Of a stretch of 8,438 nucleotides of DNA, positions 1 to 7,983 are shown in pieces. The translations under genes were made by a program, and so were the position numbers. This DNA is from an uncultured Clostridia bacterium (GTDB taxonomy: Bacteria > Bacillota > Clostridia > Oscillospirales > Ruminococcaceae). The stretch covers positions 1-8,438 of the forward strand of contig CANDLP010000084.1 in NCBI GenBank assembly GCA_947385505.1, given 5' to 3'. The notes below the pieces were generated by a model. It saw only the letters and a program-made list of their open reading frames with translations. It was not told the origin of the DNA and made no database searches. Numbering within the stretch: the first letter of the stretch is position 1; every line of letters begins with the position of its first letter.

Positions 1-333
1 ATGCTTCGGCTCCAATTTATCACGATCCGCCCGCTCGCCGTCCTCGAAAATCGCATAGCTTGCGTGAAGATTGATTTTCTTTGTGCCGGGGCATAATGAC
101 AACACCATATCAATATCCGACATAAGCTCATCGGGAGTTCTCGCTCTGCCGGGGTAATTTCCCGTTGTCTGAATACCGCCTGTAAGCGGTTTTGCGGGAT
201 CCGTGTCAAAACCCCTCACATCGTCCCCCTGCCAGCAGTGGAGAGAAACGGGGACTTTTTTTAATTTTTCAATAACATTTTCCGTATCAACGCCTATTGC
301 TTCATAACGTTTTTTTGCTTCCTGATAACTCAT
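1..333 (-). CDS. rhaA: L-rhamnose isomerase, N-terminal part (cut by window edge)
   Basis: Cytosolic enzyme that interconverts L-rhamnose and L-rhamnulose, the first step of rhamnose breakdown. I translated the 111 visible codons by hand. They hold the family hallmarks HCWQGDDV (residues 32-39), GGIQTTGNYPGRAR (52-65) and INLHASY (87-93), which line up closely with the start of E. coli RhaA as I remember it. The E. coli protein is about 419 residues, so roughly a quarter is visible; the metal-binding residues lie beyond the left edge. The ATG at 333-331 follows a strong GGAGG site (341-345) with 7 bases between, and it overlaps the rhaB stop as ATGA, indicating translational coupling. No frameshift is seen in this part. 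Identity is very secure; whether the rest of the gene is intact cannot be judged. Confidence 0.95.
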   Translation of the reverse strand, partial: MSYQEAKKRYEAIGVDTENVIEKLKKVPVSLHCWQGDDVRGFDTDPAKPLTGGIQTTGNYPGRARTPDELMSDIDMVLSLCPGTKKINLHASYAIFEDGERADRDKLEPKH

Positions 334-1628
334 TTTCCTGCCTCCATTTGTATTTTAAGATTTCCAAGTGCCGTTGCTTCTATTGGCAGTGCGATAACCT
401 CTTTGCCTGTCGCCTTCGCCGTCATATCGTTAAGCAGCTTGTTTTTTGCGCCGCCGCCCACAATATACAGCTTGTCGTAATGTTCTCTCGTGATGCCTTC
501 CATTTCCGCAAGAGCGTTCTTGTAGCTGTCCGCAAGGCTTAAATAAGCGCAGCGGAAGTAATCGCCCACTGATTTCAGCTTTCCCTCCGCGGCTTTATCA
601 AACGCATCTTTCATGCTTTTTGGAGATAAAAATTCATTGGCGTTAGCGTCAAGAATTATATCACAGTCGCTTTTCTCCGCTTCGGCAACAATTTCATCAA
701 AAGGCTTATCGGGACATAATTCCTTTTTCAGATTATTCACAAGCCACATTCCCATAATATTTTTCTGAAAACGGTTATAGCCAACGCCGCCTTCATTGGA
801 ATAGTTCGCTTTTTTACAAGCTTTGCTTGTTATGGGGGACATGGTTTTTACGCCCAAAAGCGACCAAGTACCCGAGGAAATGTAGGGCTGATTTCCCTCC
901 ATGGGAATGCCCTCCACCGCCGAAGCCGTGTCATGGGTTGCGCAAAGCACCACATTGCAGTTTCCGTTCACCTTTTCGGAAATTTCCTGCTTCATTGCCC
1001 CCAAAACCGTACCCGGATAGGATAATTTTGTAAACAGATTTTCGGGAAATCCTAATTTTTTGACAATCCCTCTATCGAAAATTCCGCTTTCAGCGTTTAC
1101 AAGCCCTGTAGTTGTGGCGTTTGTGTATTCGTGGGATTTTACGCCCGTTAGCCGCCACATTAAATATTCTGGAATCATCAGAAAATCTGTTGCTTTGTCG
1201 AGCCGTCCCGAAAGCTTGTCGGCGTACAGTTGATATACGGTGGTGAAAGGCTGAAACTGCGTGCCTGTGCGGCTGTAAAGCCCGGAGAAAGGGATAATTT
1301 TATGTACTTCTTGTACCGCGTTTTCCGTTCTGTTGTCACGGTAGGAATAACAAGGCGGCAAAGCTTCATTTTCATTTAAAAGGACGTAGTCAACTCCCCA
1401 AGTGTCGATAGACAGGCTTTCTGTTTTCGGGTATTTTTCAAAGGCGATTTTTATGCCTTGCACAACGTTATTTAACAACTTTTCGGTGTCCCAGAGCAGA
1501 TGTCCGTCTTTCTCGATAATGCTGTTAAAAAAGCGGTATACCTCGTCGGTTTTTATTTTTCCGTTTTCTGACCAACCGACGATGTGCCTGCCTGAGGACG
1601 CGCCTATATCTATTGCAAGATACATCAT
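330..1628 (-). CDS. rhaB: Rhamnulokinase (FGGY family), short C-terminus
   Basis: Uses ATP to phosphorylate L-rhamnulose to L-rhamnulose-1-phosphate in the cytosol, the step after RhaA. FGGY kinase features, in order: the N-terminal nucleotide-domain motif IDIGASSGR (6-14), SIDTWGVDYVLL (73-84), YRDNRT (96-101), EYTNATTTGLVN (167-178), the catalytic-base motif ATHDTASAV with Asp233, SSGTWSLLG (251-259), NIMGMWL (290-296) and the ATP-site glycines VGGGAKN (390-396). At 432 residues it is shorter than E. coli RhaB (about 489): it stops soon after EATALGN (417-423), where relatives usually carry some 30-60 more residues. The first of two adjacent ATGs (1628, 1625) is chosen because an AGGA (1637-1640) lies 8 bases upstream. 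It sits 24 bases after the GH1 gene and overlaps rhaA by 4 bases. All catalytic motifs are present, so activity is likely, although the missing tail is odd. Confidence 0.95.
   Translation of the reverse strand: MMYLAIDIGASSGRHIVGWSENGKIKTDEVYRFFNSIIEKDGHLLWDTEKLLNNVVQGIKIAFEKYPKTESLSIDTWGVDYVLLNENEALPPCYSYRDNRTENAVQEVHKIIPFSGLYSRTGTQFQPFTTVYQLYADKLSGRLDKATDFLMIPEYLMWRLTGVKSHEYTNATTTGLVNAESGIFDRGIVKKLGFPENLFTKLSYPGTVLGAMKQEISEKVNGNCNVVLCATHDTASAVEGIPMEGNQPYISSGTWSLLGVKTMSPITSKACKKANYSNEGGVGYNRFQKNIMGMWLVNNLKKELCPDKPFDEIVAEAEKSDCDIILDANANEFLSPKSMKDAFDKAAEGKLKSVGDYFRCAYLSLADSYKNALAEMEGITREHYDKLYIVGGGAKNKLLNDMTAKATGKEVIALPIEATALGNLKIQMEAGK
341..345 (-). promoter_or_regulatory. Ribosome binding site of rhaA, inside rhaB
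   Basis: GGAGG on the minus strand, 7 bases before the rhaA ATG. It lies inside the last codons of rhaB (Met-Glu-Ala-Gly-Lys-stop), so ribosomes finishing rhaB would end on the rhaA start. It fixes the rhaA start codon and supports coupled translation. Confidence 0.8.
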
Positions 1629-1652
1629 ATTATTTTTCCTTTATTTTTTATT

Positions 1653-2933
1653 TCAGATTTTCGCAAGCATATAAAAGCTATCTTTTGGCTTGCGTTCCAT
1701 GGTGTTTCTGTCCACTGCAATCAATCCGAATGTCTTACTATACCCTTTTTGCCACTCAAAGTTGTCAAACAAACTCCAATATAGATATCCTTTGACCGGA
1801 ATATTATCAGTAATACAACGTGCAACGCCGTCTGTTGCGGCATCAATAAATGCTGTTCGCCGCTCATCATTCGATGTTGCAATTCCGTTCTCTGTAACGA
1901 TAAGTTCGCCCTTAAATTCCTTTGCTACCCTGCGAATAACCGCCTCAAGCGCCTGCGGATAAAACTCATAGTCCATCTGTGTCACCTCTGCGCCGTCGGG
2001 AACGGGAAGAATACCGTTTGGTCCTATCTGAGAACGTGTGTAGTTTTGTATACCTAAAAAATCATCATCTCTTATTGCGGGAAGATAGTGCATAAACTCA
2101 TCATCCCACTCTTTTTCTGCAAGCGCTTCTCCGCCCGAAACAGCTTGAATATCGTGCAGCGAGAGTGTCAGTCCTACCTTAATGTTCGGTGCAATTTCCT
2201 TGATAGCGGCTTTTGCTCGTTTATGCGCTTCCATTATCAAATTATCCCCGTTAAGAGTACGTGATCCCGCAAAATTCTGAGGCTGAGGAGTGCCAAAAAT
2301 CCTCCGATTTTCTTTAGCTGCAAGTTTTTGATTTTCCATCATTTTTTGCAGATTTATTCCCACCTGCACTTGCCCATCAGATGTCTGCTCCGACCGCATT
2401 TTTTCCGCTAAAGCAGTCATTTGCCGTTTATAACGTTCACTTATCGCCGCAATCTGTAATCCTATATTAGCCTCGTTTATGGTACAGATATAATTAAGTT
2501 CTTTTCCGATATGTTCCACAACAAAGCGAACATATCTCTCAAAATCCGCCGGAGTGGTTTCAGCCTCCCAGCCGCCCTTGCAGATAAGCCATTTCGGACT
2601 GGAAAAATGATGCAATGTTACGATAGGCTCCACGCCGTTTTCCTTGCAGCACTTAATAACCTTCAAATAGTGATCAACTTCCGACTCGTTAAATTGACCT
2701 TCCTGCGGCTCTATTCTCGCCCATTCTATAGAAAAGCGATAGGCGTTAAGCCCTGACTGTGCCAAGAGACATATATCCTCTTCATAGCGATTGTAGTGAT
2801 CCACTGCGTCACCCGAAGGCTCGGTATAGCTTGTATATTTCATATGCTCCATTGCCCAGCAATCGCTGTTTATATTGTTTCCCTCTACCTGATGCGCTGA
2901 TGTAGCAGCGCCTATCAAAAATGTGTTTTTCAT
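1653..2933 (-). CDS. Glycoside hydrolase family 1 (beta-glucosidase type), divergent
   Basis: Predicted retaining beta-glycosidase, probably a beta-glucosidase acting in the cytosol on the glucoside left after rhamnose removal. GH1 signatures: AHQVEG (13-18, sugar-binding Gln15), YRFSIEWARIEP (65-76), TLHHF (106-110), TINEAN with predicted acid/base Glu154 (151-156), GIQNYTR (294-300), VTENG with predicted nucleophile Glu348 (346-350), and the C-terminal WSLFDNFEW block (386-394) followed by GYSKTFGL and PKDSFY. The 426 residues are about normal for the family and the end looks natural. Two oddities: the usual NEP around the acid/base is NEA, and about 75 residues separate that motif from the next conserved helix (around 230), far more than usual, with a charged stretch at roughly 160-225. 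There is no signal peptide. The start has AAGGA (2943-2947) 9 bases upstream. It lies 19 bases after the GH3 gene and 24 before rhaB. The exact sugar specificity (glucose, galactose or fucose) cannot be read from sequence. Confidence 0.9.
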   Translation of the reverse strand: MKNTFLIGAATSAHQVEGNNINSDCWAMEHMKYTSYTEPSGDAVDHYNRYEEDICLLAQSGLNAYRFSIEWARIEPQEGQFNESEVDHYLKVIKCCKENGVEPIVTLHHFSSPKWLICKGGWEAETTPADFERYVRFVVEHIGKELNYICTINEANIGLQIAAISERYKRQMTALAEKMRSEQTSDGQVQVGINLQKMMENQKLAAKENRRIFGTPQPQNFAGSRTLNGDNLIMEAHKRAKAAIKEIAPNIKVGLTLSLHDIQAVSGGEALAEKEWDDEFMHYLPAIRDDDFLGIQNYTRSQIGPNGILPVPDGAEVTQMDYEFYPQALEAVIRRVAKEFKGELIVTENGIATSNDERRTAFIDAATDGVARCITDNIPVKGYLYWSLFDNFEWQKGYSKTFGLIAVDRNTMERKPKDSFYMLAKI

Positions 2934-2952
2934 AACAATTATTCCTTTACTA

Positions 2953-5193
2953 TTATGAATTAAGCTGATAAATCAATTTGCAAAGCTGTTCCTCTGTTGC
3001 TCTGCCAAAGCTCGACAGCGCACTCAACGGCATTTCAAGCATCATATTTTCTGCCGTTTTTTCACTTCCTTTGCCAAGATGTTCTTCGTTTTTCTCATTT
3101 TCCGGTTTTTGCAGCAGCGGGGCCATTATCATTTGTCCTTTTTTAACAGACAGAATTTCCCCTATTGTAGAATTAAGATCAAACAGAATGGGAATCTCTG
3201 TTGTTCCTTCAACGGCGACTTCTGTGCTTTGACGGATATCCCTGCTTGATGAACCGACTTCAATCGTATATTTTCCGCTTTCCACAAACCAATCGGAAAT
3301 AAGAGGTTCATAATACGCAAAGGCTTTGCTGTCAAGTATGAATGCTATAGTTTTCGTTTCTCCGGGTTCCAGATTGATTTTTTTGAATGCTCTTAATTCA
3401 CGTATAGGACGGTTTACCCTGCAAACCGGATTTTTCACATAAAGCTGAACGACCTCTTTGCCCGCAAGTTCTCCTGTGTTTGTCACGCTTACTGTTACTT
3501 CAAGATTTTCCCGATCGGTAACGGTGTTTTTGTCAATTTGTAAATTGCCGTATTTAAAGCTTGTATAGCTTAGCCCGTGCCCAAAGGGAAAAAGTACATT
3601 CATTTTTCGTTTGTCGTACCATCTGTAACCTACAAAAACGCCCTCTCGATATTCCACACGTCCTCTCTCGCCTGGGAAATTAAGATAACTCGGATTATTT
3701 TCAAGACGGCAAGGAAAGGTTTCGGGAAGCTTGCCGCACGGATTCGCGTCACCATAAAGTAATTTCACAGTCGCTTCCCCCACACCGTCACCTGCCAGAT
3801 ACATTTCCATAACAGCACTCACTTTGTTTATCCATGGCATGACAACAGGAGAACCGCTGTAAAGGACCACCACTGTATTTTTATTGATCGCCGCAACCTC
3901 TTCAATGAGTCTATTTTGATTTTCGGGAATATCTAAGCTGCTTCTGTCCGCCCCCTCTGCTTCAAAAGCGTTGGGAAGTCCCGCAAAAACTACGGCGTAA
4001 TCCGCTTTTTTTGCTGTTTCTACAGCCTCATTTAAAAGAGTTTCATCTGTAATTTTCTGTCGGAAATCATAACCCCTTGCATAAACAACCTTAAACTCCT
4101 TAGCAGCGTCAATAGCGTTTGATGTTTTACAGCTGTGAATATGACTTGAACCACCGCCCTGATAACGCGGTTTTTTTGCAAATTCTCCAATAAATGCCGC
4201 TGTTTTATTTTTGTCAAGCGGGAGCGTATTATGTTCATTTTTCAGCAACACCGCACATTCACAGGCGGCTTGTTCGGCAACTCTGTATTCTTTTTCGAGA
4301 TCTTTTTTAACACCGACTGTTTTTTTGGTACAAGCATCGTTAATAAATTTTAAAATTCGTCCGACAGTAACATCAAGTTCCGTTTCGGAAAGTTCCCCTT
4401 TATTTACCGCAGTTATTATTTTCTGAACCTTTGAGGCTGCCTTTCCCGGCATTATCAGATCAAGACCGCTTTTTATTCCCTCAACGGGATTTTTTCCCGC
4501 GCCCCAATCGGTTACAACAAATCCTTCAAACCCCCACTTTTCACGCAATATATCAGTAAGCAGCTTTTTGTCTTCCGAGGCAAACACCCCGTTTATACGG
4601 TTGTATGAGCACATTATGCTTTTCGGTTTTGCCGATTTGACAATTTCTTCAAAAGGCGCAAGGTAAATCTCATGAAGTGTTCTTTCATCGACAACGGAAT
4701 CGCTTGTCATTCTCAGCGTTTCCTGATTATTTGCGGCAAAGTGCTTTACACAAGCGGCAACTCCCTTGCTTTGAAGGCCCTTAACATACGCCGCGCCAAT
4801 CTGTCCAGCCAAAAACGGATCCTCAGAATAATACTCAAAGTTCCTTCCGCACAGCGGACTGCGCTTTATATTTACACCTGGACCTAACAGCATTGCTATA
4901 TTTTCCGCCTGACATTCTTCTCCGAGTGTTTCTCCTATTTTCGTCATAAGCTCCGTATCAAAGGATGCCGCAGCGGCACAGGCGGAGGGAAAGCAGACGG
5001 TTGAGATACTGTCGTTTATTCCCAAATGATCGCCGTCGCCGATTTTCTTTCTCAACCCGTGAGGACCGTCACACATCATAACACTATCTATTCCGAGACG
5101 CTTAATTTCAGCCGTTTTCCAGAAATCCCGTCCCGCGCACAGCAAAGCCTTTTCTTCAACCGTAAGCTCTTGTAAAAGCTTTTCTATATCCAT
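2953..5193 (-). CDS. Glycoside hydrolase family 3 (beta-glucosidase type)
   Basis: Predicted cytosolic retaining exo-beta-glycosidase. The domains run as follows: TIM-barrel with CDGPHG (41-46, substrate Asp42), GRNFEYYSEDP (116-126), VKHFAANNQE (149-158) and the nucleophile motif VVTDW with Asp229; an alpha/beta sandwich (about 310-545) with AEGADR, whose Glu413 is the predicted acid/base, and the YLAGDGVGEA and GKLPETFP blocks; FGHGLSYTSF (537-546); a fibronectin-III-like domain (about 560-655) with GKEVVQLYV; then an extra tail (about 664-746) ending in a short helical module. No PA14 insertion and no signal peptide are seen. The 746 residues equal a standard GH3-plus-Fn3 enzyme plus the tail. 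The start follows a run of five G (5202-5206) with 8 bases between; the gene starts 15 bases after the GH78 stop. In this operon it probably removes beta-glucose from derhamnosylated glycosides. Beta-xylosidase or other activities are possible. Confidence 0.94.
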   Translation of the reverse strand: MDIEKLLQELTVEEKALLCAGRDFWKTAEIKRLGIDSVMMCDGPHGLRKKIGDGDHLGINDSISTVCFPSACAAAASFDTELMTKIGETLGEECQAENIAMLLGPGVNIKRSPLCGRNFEYYSEDPFLAGQIGAAYVKGLQSKGVAACVKHFAANNQETLRMTSDSVVDERTLHEIYLAPFEEIVKSAKPKSIMCSYNRINGVFASEDKKLLTDILREKWGFEGFVVTDWGAGKNPVEGIKSGLDLIMPGKAASKVQKIITAVNKGELSETELDVTVGRILKFINDACTKKTVGVKKDLEKEYRVAEQAACECAVLLKNEHNTLPLDKNKTAAFIGEFAKKPRYQGGGSSHIHSCKTSNAIDAAKEFKVVYARGYDFRQKITDETLLNEAVETAKKADYAVVFAGLPNAFEAEGADRSSLDIPENQNRLIEEVAAINKNTVVVLYSGSPVVMPWINKVSAVMEMYLAGDGVGEATVKLLYGDANPCGKLPETFPCRLENNPSYLNFPGERGRVEYREGVFVGYRWYDKRKMNVLFPFGHGLSYTSFKYGNLQIDKNTVTDRENLEVTVSVTNTGELAGKEVVQLYVKNPVCRVNRPIRELRAFKKINLEPGETKTIAFILDSKAFAYYEPLISDWFVESGKYTIEVGSSSRDIRQSTEVAVEGTTEIPILFDLNSTIGEILSVKKGQMIMAPLLQKPENEKNEEHLGKGSEKTAENMMLEMPLSALSSFGRATEEQLCKLIYQLNS
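2956..3204 (-). other. C-terminal tail module of the GH3 enzyme
   Basis: Residues 664-746, beyond the Fn3-like domain. It has a first block (NSTIGEIL, then KGQMIMAPLL), a charged Glu/Lys-rich linker (about 695-715), and a last block (MPLSALSSFG then TEEQLCKLIYQLN). Its two blocks match, in order, the end of the neighbouring GH78 protein. From memory, such tails recur on Firmicutes glycosidases; the function is not known to me. Confidence 0.6.
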
Positions 5194-5201
5194 ATTTTCA
5201 A

Positions 5202-5206
5202 CCCCC
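5202..5206 (-). promoter_or_regulatory. Ribosome binding site of the GH3 gene
   Basis: GGGGG on the minus strand, 8 bases before the GH3 ATG, inside the 15-base gap after the GH78 stop. It is less standard than AGGAG but it is the only G-rich site there, and it supports the ATG at 5193 as the start. Confidence 0.55.
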
Positions 5207-5208
5207 GT

Positions 5209-7983
5209 TCAGAAATTCAAAAGTATTTTATCAATTTCTTTAAGCTGATCATCAGTAAGGTTTCCGCCGAACTGTTTATTTATCTCCATTAAGGAATAAT
5301 CCAAATACTGTTTTGGAAGCGTTTCAAGAATGACAATGCCGCTTATCGCCTCACGCACTCCCTTAATGCCCATCAGTTCATTAACGGAGGTGTTTGCACA
5401 GCTATATTCAGGCTTTATCGGTTTTACCGTTTCATAGGAAAAATCATATTCTCCCGCACCGACGGTTAAATGACCGTTTTCTGTTTTCCCATGCAGCTTT
5501 TCTGCAAGTCCTTCAAGCTCCAGCTCCGAAATATACGGCAGAACGATTTCCGCTTCACAGTCGAAAGGCACGGAAAAGACGAAATGCACGTGTTCTTTGT
5601 CCGTTACGCCCCATTCGGAGGTATATTTTCCAGCGGGAGAATCATAGTAAGATTTCAAATATTTAAGCTGATAATTTAATTGGGGGGCAATAAACGCTTT
5701 TTTGAAGCCCGCTTCCTTTTGCTGTATTCCCGCGCAGTGATCGAATATCCACTGAACCACCGCGCCGTAGGAATAATGATCAAGACTGTTCATACCTGTG
5801 CTTGAAATGTTTCCGTTTTCGTCAAGGCTGTTCCAGCGCTCCCACACCGTAGTAGCTCCAAGCTTTATTTCGTGCAGCCAGCCGGGATATTCTTCGTTTA
5901 AAAGCAGCTTATACGCAAGCTCGCTAAGTCCGTTATCCGAAAGTATTCCGCACATCATCGGCGTTCCCACAAAGCCCGTATTCAGCTTGTTGTTATTGTC
6001 GGAAAACAGCTTGCGAAGCTGCTTTCTGATTAAATCCTTATTTTCCGATAAATGGTATTTTAAGGTGAGCAGCAAAGCGGTCTGAGTTTTTATGCAGCAG
6101 CGTCCTGTCACGCTGTAATATTCTTTTTTCACATATTCAAACTGCTTTTCAGAAAGCGCCCCGTATTCTTCAGCCTCTTTTTCTTTTCCCAACAGCCGTG
6201 CGGTTTTCGCCGTAATATCGGCGCTTGCCGCATAGTAAATGTTGGCGATAAATTCCTCATCCGTGCCGCCGAGCACCTGATCTGCTCCTCCCGAAGGATT
6301 ATCTAAAGCAAGCCAATCACCATAATGGAAACGCTTGCCCCATTCATGCCCGTTTCCGTCAATCTGCCTTACGTAATCTACCCAAGCCTTCATGCTTTCA
6401 AACTGATCCTTTAAAATGCTTATATCCCCGTAAAATTTATAGAGATTCCACGGAATAATACAGGCAGCGTCACCCCATACACAAGCACAGGTTTCATAAC
6501 CGAATGAGGGGACAACATCAGGCACCTTGCCGCCAAGGGATAATTGCTCCTGATACATATCGTACAGATATTTTGCGTAAAAAGCGTATGCGTCCTGCAA
6601 ATACAGGGCGGTAGATGAAAACACCTGCGCGTCCCCCGTCCAGCCCATTCTCTCATCACGCTGCGGACAGTCGGTGGGAACATCAAGAAAATTAGATTTA
6701 AGTCCCCAGCGCACATTGGAAATGAGTTTGTTCACAAGGCTGCTGCCCGTTTCGATGTCGCCTCTTTGGGGAATGTCACTGTACAGAGTTATTCCTGTAA
6801 AATCCTCTTTTTTCAAATCGGGTATGCCTTCTATTTTAACATATCTGTATCCGTAATAAGTGAAATGCGGTTCTATAACCGTTGGAGCGCCATTTGAAAT
6901 ATACCTGTACTCCGATTTTGCCGTGCGAAGATTATCATTGTAAAAGCAGCTGTTTTGCAGAACCTCTCCTGTCTTTATCACTACCTCGACGCCTTTTGGA
7001 ACGTCAACCTTCAATCGGAATATGCCTGCAAATTCTTGTCCCATATCCAGTACCGCTTCGTCTTTAGGCGTATGCAGCAGCTCCACAGGTTTCATTTCCT
7101 CGTGAACTGTGACAGGTGTGCTTAATCTTTCGGTAAGCTTTCCCTCAGGTGCGTCACATAAAATTGCTTTTTCGGGCAATAAAACAGGGAGAGTATCATC
7201 TCGGTGTTCGCCGTCATAAAAATTTGAAAAAGTGATATTGCTCCTTGTGACAGTCCAACTTTCATCTGTGCCGATAATTTCCTCCGCTCCGTCGGAGTAA
7301 GTGAGTACGACCTCAGCAATAAGCTTCCAATCGTTCCCGTAGAAGCCATTGTCCTCATGAGCGTCAAAGCCGAAACGTCCTTTATACCAGCCGTTTCCCA
7401 AGAGAACCGACAGTGTGCCGCCTTTTTGAAGTGATTCCGTAATATCATAGGTCTGGTACTGTACCCATTTGTTATAATTGCTGCAATAGGGCGTGAGGTA
7501 TTCTCCGCCTATCTTTTTGCCGTTAAAATACGCCTCATACAATCCGAGTCCGCATATGTACAGTCTTGCTTTGCTTACGGGCTTAGAGGGCAAAATTTCC
7601 TTTGAGAAAATCGGGTGTCTTTTTTCATCGTTATCGCAGGTTATCCAGCTTGCCAGCCACGATTCGCCGCGCTTGGCGGTTTCAAACCAATGTACGTTGC
7701 TTACAGCTGTTTCGTCTGCGTCGGTGCAGACTGTGACAGTATAATAGTATCTTGTTTTCGGAAGCAAATCAAAGCCGATTTCATAAGAAAGCGAATTTGC
7801 TGTTTCATCAAAGCCGCTGTCAAAAATAACTTTTTCCATATTCTCGTCCAGGGAAATCATTACTCTTGCGCATTTTTGCCGTTTTCCTCTGCACTCCTTT
7901 ACCTTCCATGAAAAACAAATTCTGCTCATGAGGTGGCCTAAGGGGTTGTTAAGATGATTTACTTGAACATCGTAAATTATCAT
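5209..7983 (-). CDS. Alpha-L-rhamnosidase, glycoside hydrolase family 78
   Basis: Inverting enzyme that releases terminal L-rhamnose from rhamnosides, predicted cytosolic (no signal peptide). Domains in order: an Fn3-like N-terminal domain (about 1-100, with the typical FSWKV at 24-28), a rhamnosidase N-domain (about 135-310, YICGLGLYEAYFNG at 142-155 and LGNGWYKGRFG at 195-205), a beta-sandwich (about 310-405), the catalytic (alpha/alpha)6 barrel (about 410-760), a C-terminal beta-sandwich (about 765-850) and an added tail (862-924). The barrel holds PTDCPQRDERMGWTGD (436-451), where Glu444 is the predicted general acid, and TTVWERW (711-717), where Glu715 is the predicted general base; His736 in SLDHYSYG also fits known GH78 active sites. 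The ATG at 7983 is preferred because the N-terminus is family-typical; a modest AGGA (7989-7992) lies only 5 bases upstream. It is the first gene of the tight block, so a promoter may lie just before it. Family assignment is very secure; the natural substrate is not. Confidence 0.96.
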   Translation of the reverse strand: MIIYDVQVNHLNNPLGHLMSRICFSWKVKECRGKRQKCARVMISLDENMEKVIFDSGFDETANSLSYEIGFDLLPKTRYYYTVTVCTDADETAVSNVHWFETAKRGESWLASWITCDNDEKRHPIFSKEILPSKPVSKARLYICGLGLYEAYFNGKKIGGEYLTPYCSNYNKWVQYQTYDITESLQKGGTLSVLLGNGWYKGRFGFDAHEDNGFYGNDWKLIAEVVLTYSDGAEEIIGTDESWTVTRSNITFSNFYDGEHRDDTLPVLLPEKAILCDAPEGKLTERLSTPVTVHEEMKPVELLHTPKDEAVLDMGQEFAGIFRLKVDVPKGVEVVIKTGEVLQNSCFYNDNLRTAKSEYRYISNGAPTVIEPHFTYYGYRYVKIEGIPDLKKEDFTGITLYSDIPQRGDIETGSSLVNKLISNVRWGLKSNFLDVPTDCPQRDERMGWTGDAQVFSSTALYLQDAYAFYAKYLYDMYQEQLSLGGKVPDVVPSFGYETCACVWGDAACIIPWNLYKFYGDISILKDQFESMKAWVDYVRQIDGNGHEWGKRFHYGDWLALDNPSGGADQVLGGTDEEFIANIYYAASADITAKTARLLGKEKEAEEYGALSEKQFEYVKKEYYSVTGRCCIKTQTALLLTLKYHLSENKDLIRKQLRKLFSDNNNKLNTGFVGTPMMCGILSDNGLSELAYKLLLNEEYPGWLHEIKLGATTVWERWNSLDENGNISSTGMNSLDHYSYGAVVQWIFDHCAGIQQKEAGFKKAFIAPQLNYQLKYLKSYYDSPAGKYTSEWGVTDKEHVHFVFSVPFDCEAEIVLPYISELELEGLAEKLHGKTENGHLTVGAGEYDFSYETVKPIKPEYSCANTSVNELMGIKGVREAISGIVILETLPKQYLDYSLMEINKQFGGNLTDDQLKEIDKILLNF
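5212..5400 (-). other. C-terminal tail module of the GH78 enzyme
   Basis: Residues 862-924, after the C-terminal beta-sandwich. The blocks NTSVNELM and SLMEINKQFG, then LTDDQLKEIDKILLN, resemble the blocks of the GH3 tail (NSTIGEIL; PLSALSSFG; TEEQLCKLIYQLN) in the same order, with a shorter linker. It appears to be a small alpha-helical module separate from catalysis. Confidence 0.55.

Noticed and set aside
827..1033. Plus-strand and alternate-frame open reading frames across 297-8391.
   Set aside because: They lie antisense or out of frame within strongly supported enzymes, have odd compositions and lack convincing ribosome binding sites; they are shadows of the coding bias.
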